From: Undibacterium sp. YM2
GTDB taxonomy: Bacteria > Pseudomonadota > Gammaproteobacteria > Burkholderiales > Burkholderiaceae_D
Direction: 5' to 3'
Length of the DNA: 64,000 nucleotides
NCBI RefSeq assembly: GCF_009937975.1
Contig: NZ_AP018441.1
Span: 6,324,001-6,388,000 of the forward strand
In this document: positions 63,201 through 64,000 of the stretch, in pieces
How the letters are laid out: every line of letters starts with the position of its first letter
How positions within the stretch are numbered: position 1 is the stretch's first letter
Translations under genes and position numbers: made by a program
Notes under the pieces: model-generated
What the model saw: the letters and a program-made list of their open reading frames with translations, nothing else
What the model was told of the DNA's origin: nothing
Databases searched by the model: none

Positions 63201-64000
63201 GTGAACGGGCATCGTTCAGGATTTGTTTCTTGCCTTCAAAAGTTTCGTATACCGATTCGCGTTTGTGAGCGATTTCTGTCAGATATTCATCCTGTTCGGC
63301 AAAACGACCTTCCAGTTCTTCCAGTTGCGCCAGCAAACGGGTTAGCAATTCATCACAACGTTCAGGCGTAGCGGCCTGCTCCAGCGCGCTGTCTACCGAT
63401 TGAGCAAACAGCTTTAATTGCGCCGCAAATTCGGCAGCAGATTCACCCTGTGACAACTGCTTGCGACGCAAGCGTGCCTCTGCCCGCAGTTTATTCAGTT
63501 CAGCATAGATACCGGATATCGTATCCAGTATCCTGGTGCGCAAACTGGCGTCCCCAACCGCCAGTGTCCCCAGCAATTCTGTCAAGCCATCGAGATTGTG
63601 CGCGTGCTTGTCCAAAGCTTCGTAGACGGGTGCCAGTTCTGCCGTGGTTTGCAGGCTGCCCAGTTGGCTGCTGAATTTGGCAACTTCTTCATGGATTTTT
63701 ACAAAGGCATCGTCGCGTGACAAGAATTGCACGGTGCGCTCTGCTACCCGTTTTTCTTCAGTTGCCAGTTCATCGTCAAGTGCATGCAGGCGCGCCACAT
63801 CCATATAACGCTGCTCTTTGAGCCCGGTCAATTGCCCGCGCAGCAAGCGTATCTGGTCCAGCGCGGTGATGAAATCACCGGGCGCATGCCATAAGCGGCT
63901 GGCGGTTTCTGTCAGCAACTGCTTTTGGGCAAACTCCGTTTGCTGCAAGGTTTTTCTGGCCTGGCTTTGTATGGCCGCTACCTTGTCAAACTCATCCAGG
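60263..64000 (-). CDS. Giant coiled-coil AAA+ ATPase, 5' end outside window, one frameshift
   Basis: Joined, about 1245 residues are visible and the frame is still open at base 64000 (DEFDKVAAIQSQARKTL precedes the first possible start, TTG 63948). The first part is long coiled coil with a central globular region (RLGRHAFTVNQQLLDL; ISGTDYFCAVEDARIEALRPYWGLEI). The C-terminal 600 residues hold an AAA+ module: Walker A SPPGYGKTT, Walker B MLYLDDIQH, sensor VMAGNPYTESG. It resembles very long proteins labelled DNA repair ATPase, whose function is unproven. The frame breaks at 62104-62107 (run of four G): one more base restores AIPLPWQEQTLALHARW. Two separate proteins are unlikely because the downstream half lacks its own start signals. 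Confidence 0.82.

Noticed and set aside
1..64000. Prophage or integrative element boundary around the tRNA array
   Set aside because: No integrase, structural phage gene or direct att-like repeat was seen near 45-52 kb, so mobility is not claimed.

Overview
The window reads as ordinary chromosome of a betaproteobacterium, most likely an Oxalobacteraceae member of the Undibacterium type. The basis is protein style (TonB-Xanth-Caul receptor, YceH, Old Yellow Enzyme, RND pump, FucP-type carrier), a base composition near 50% GC and short intergenic palindromic repeats. This placement is from style, not from a marker gene. Both ends are cut: an exported alpha/beta hydrolase lacks its start at base 1, and a giant coiled-coil AAA+ protein lacks its start at base 64000.

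Layout. 1-6286: a hydrolase, then a minus-strand cluster of Ser/Thr kinase (SHOCT + kinase), zinc-ribbon/coiled-coil protein and FHA protein, which looks like a phospho-signalling module. 6516-14473: a second-type aspartate kinase, a repeat-rich gap, a TetR regulator with Old Yellow Enzyme and two matching operators, a GDPD lipoprotein, a dienelactone hydrolase and an osmoprotectant binding-protein/permease fusion. 14855-24532: a sugar-sensing and uptake region (binding protein, response regulator, histidine kinase, second binding protein, TonB receptor, sugar MFS carrier). 24777-30870: an AT-rich orphan, an SPFH/GYF protein with a zinc-ribbon membrane partner, an ABC-type ATPase, another AT-rich orphan and YceH. 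31010-34543: a 1177-residue PAS/GAF/GGDEF/EAL/REC protein.

34842-42050: a periplasmic protein, a thioester alpha-2-macroglobulin lipoprotein, an ECF sigma factor and a membrane anti-sigma-like protein, all on the plus strand. The macroglobulin and the anti-sigma-like protein share an unexpected signature resembling the start of TonB-receptor plugs. 42141-44305: an exported alpha-amylase with FN3 and CBM20 domains, broken by one frameshift.

45615-52156 is the most unusual part. Seventeen closely spaced tRNA genes on one strand, several with odd features (U37 in Glu and Asp, a divergent Phe, acceptor mismatches), run straight into an ATP-dependent RNA ligase of the OB-fold + ligase type and a pol-beta-like nucleotidyltransferase 7 bp behind it. 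A RlaP-family nucleotidyltransferase (a family tied to RNA repair) lies 1.5 kb further on. I infer a tRNA replacement and repair locus, perhaps against anticodon nucleases.

52362-64000: a luciferase-like oxidoreductase, an RND pump with its adaptor, a LytS/LytR-type two-component pair and the giant ATPase, which also has one frameshift. Both frameshifts in the window sit at runs of four C/G where five would restore the frame, so base-calling error must be excluded before either gene is called broken.
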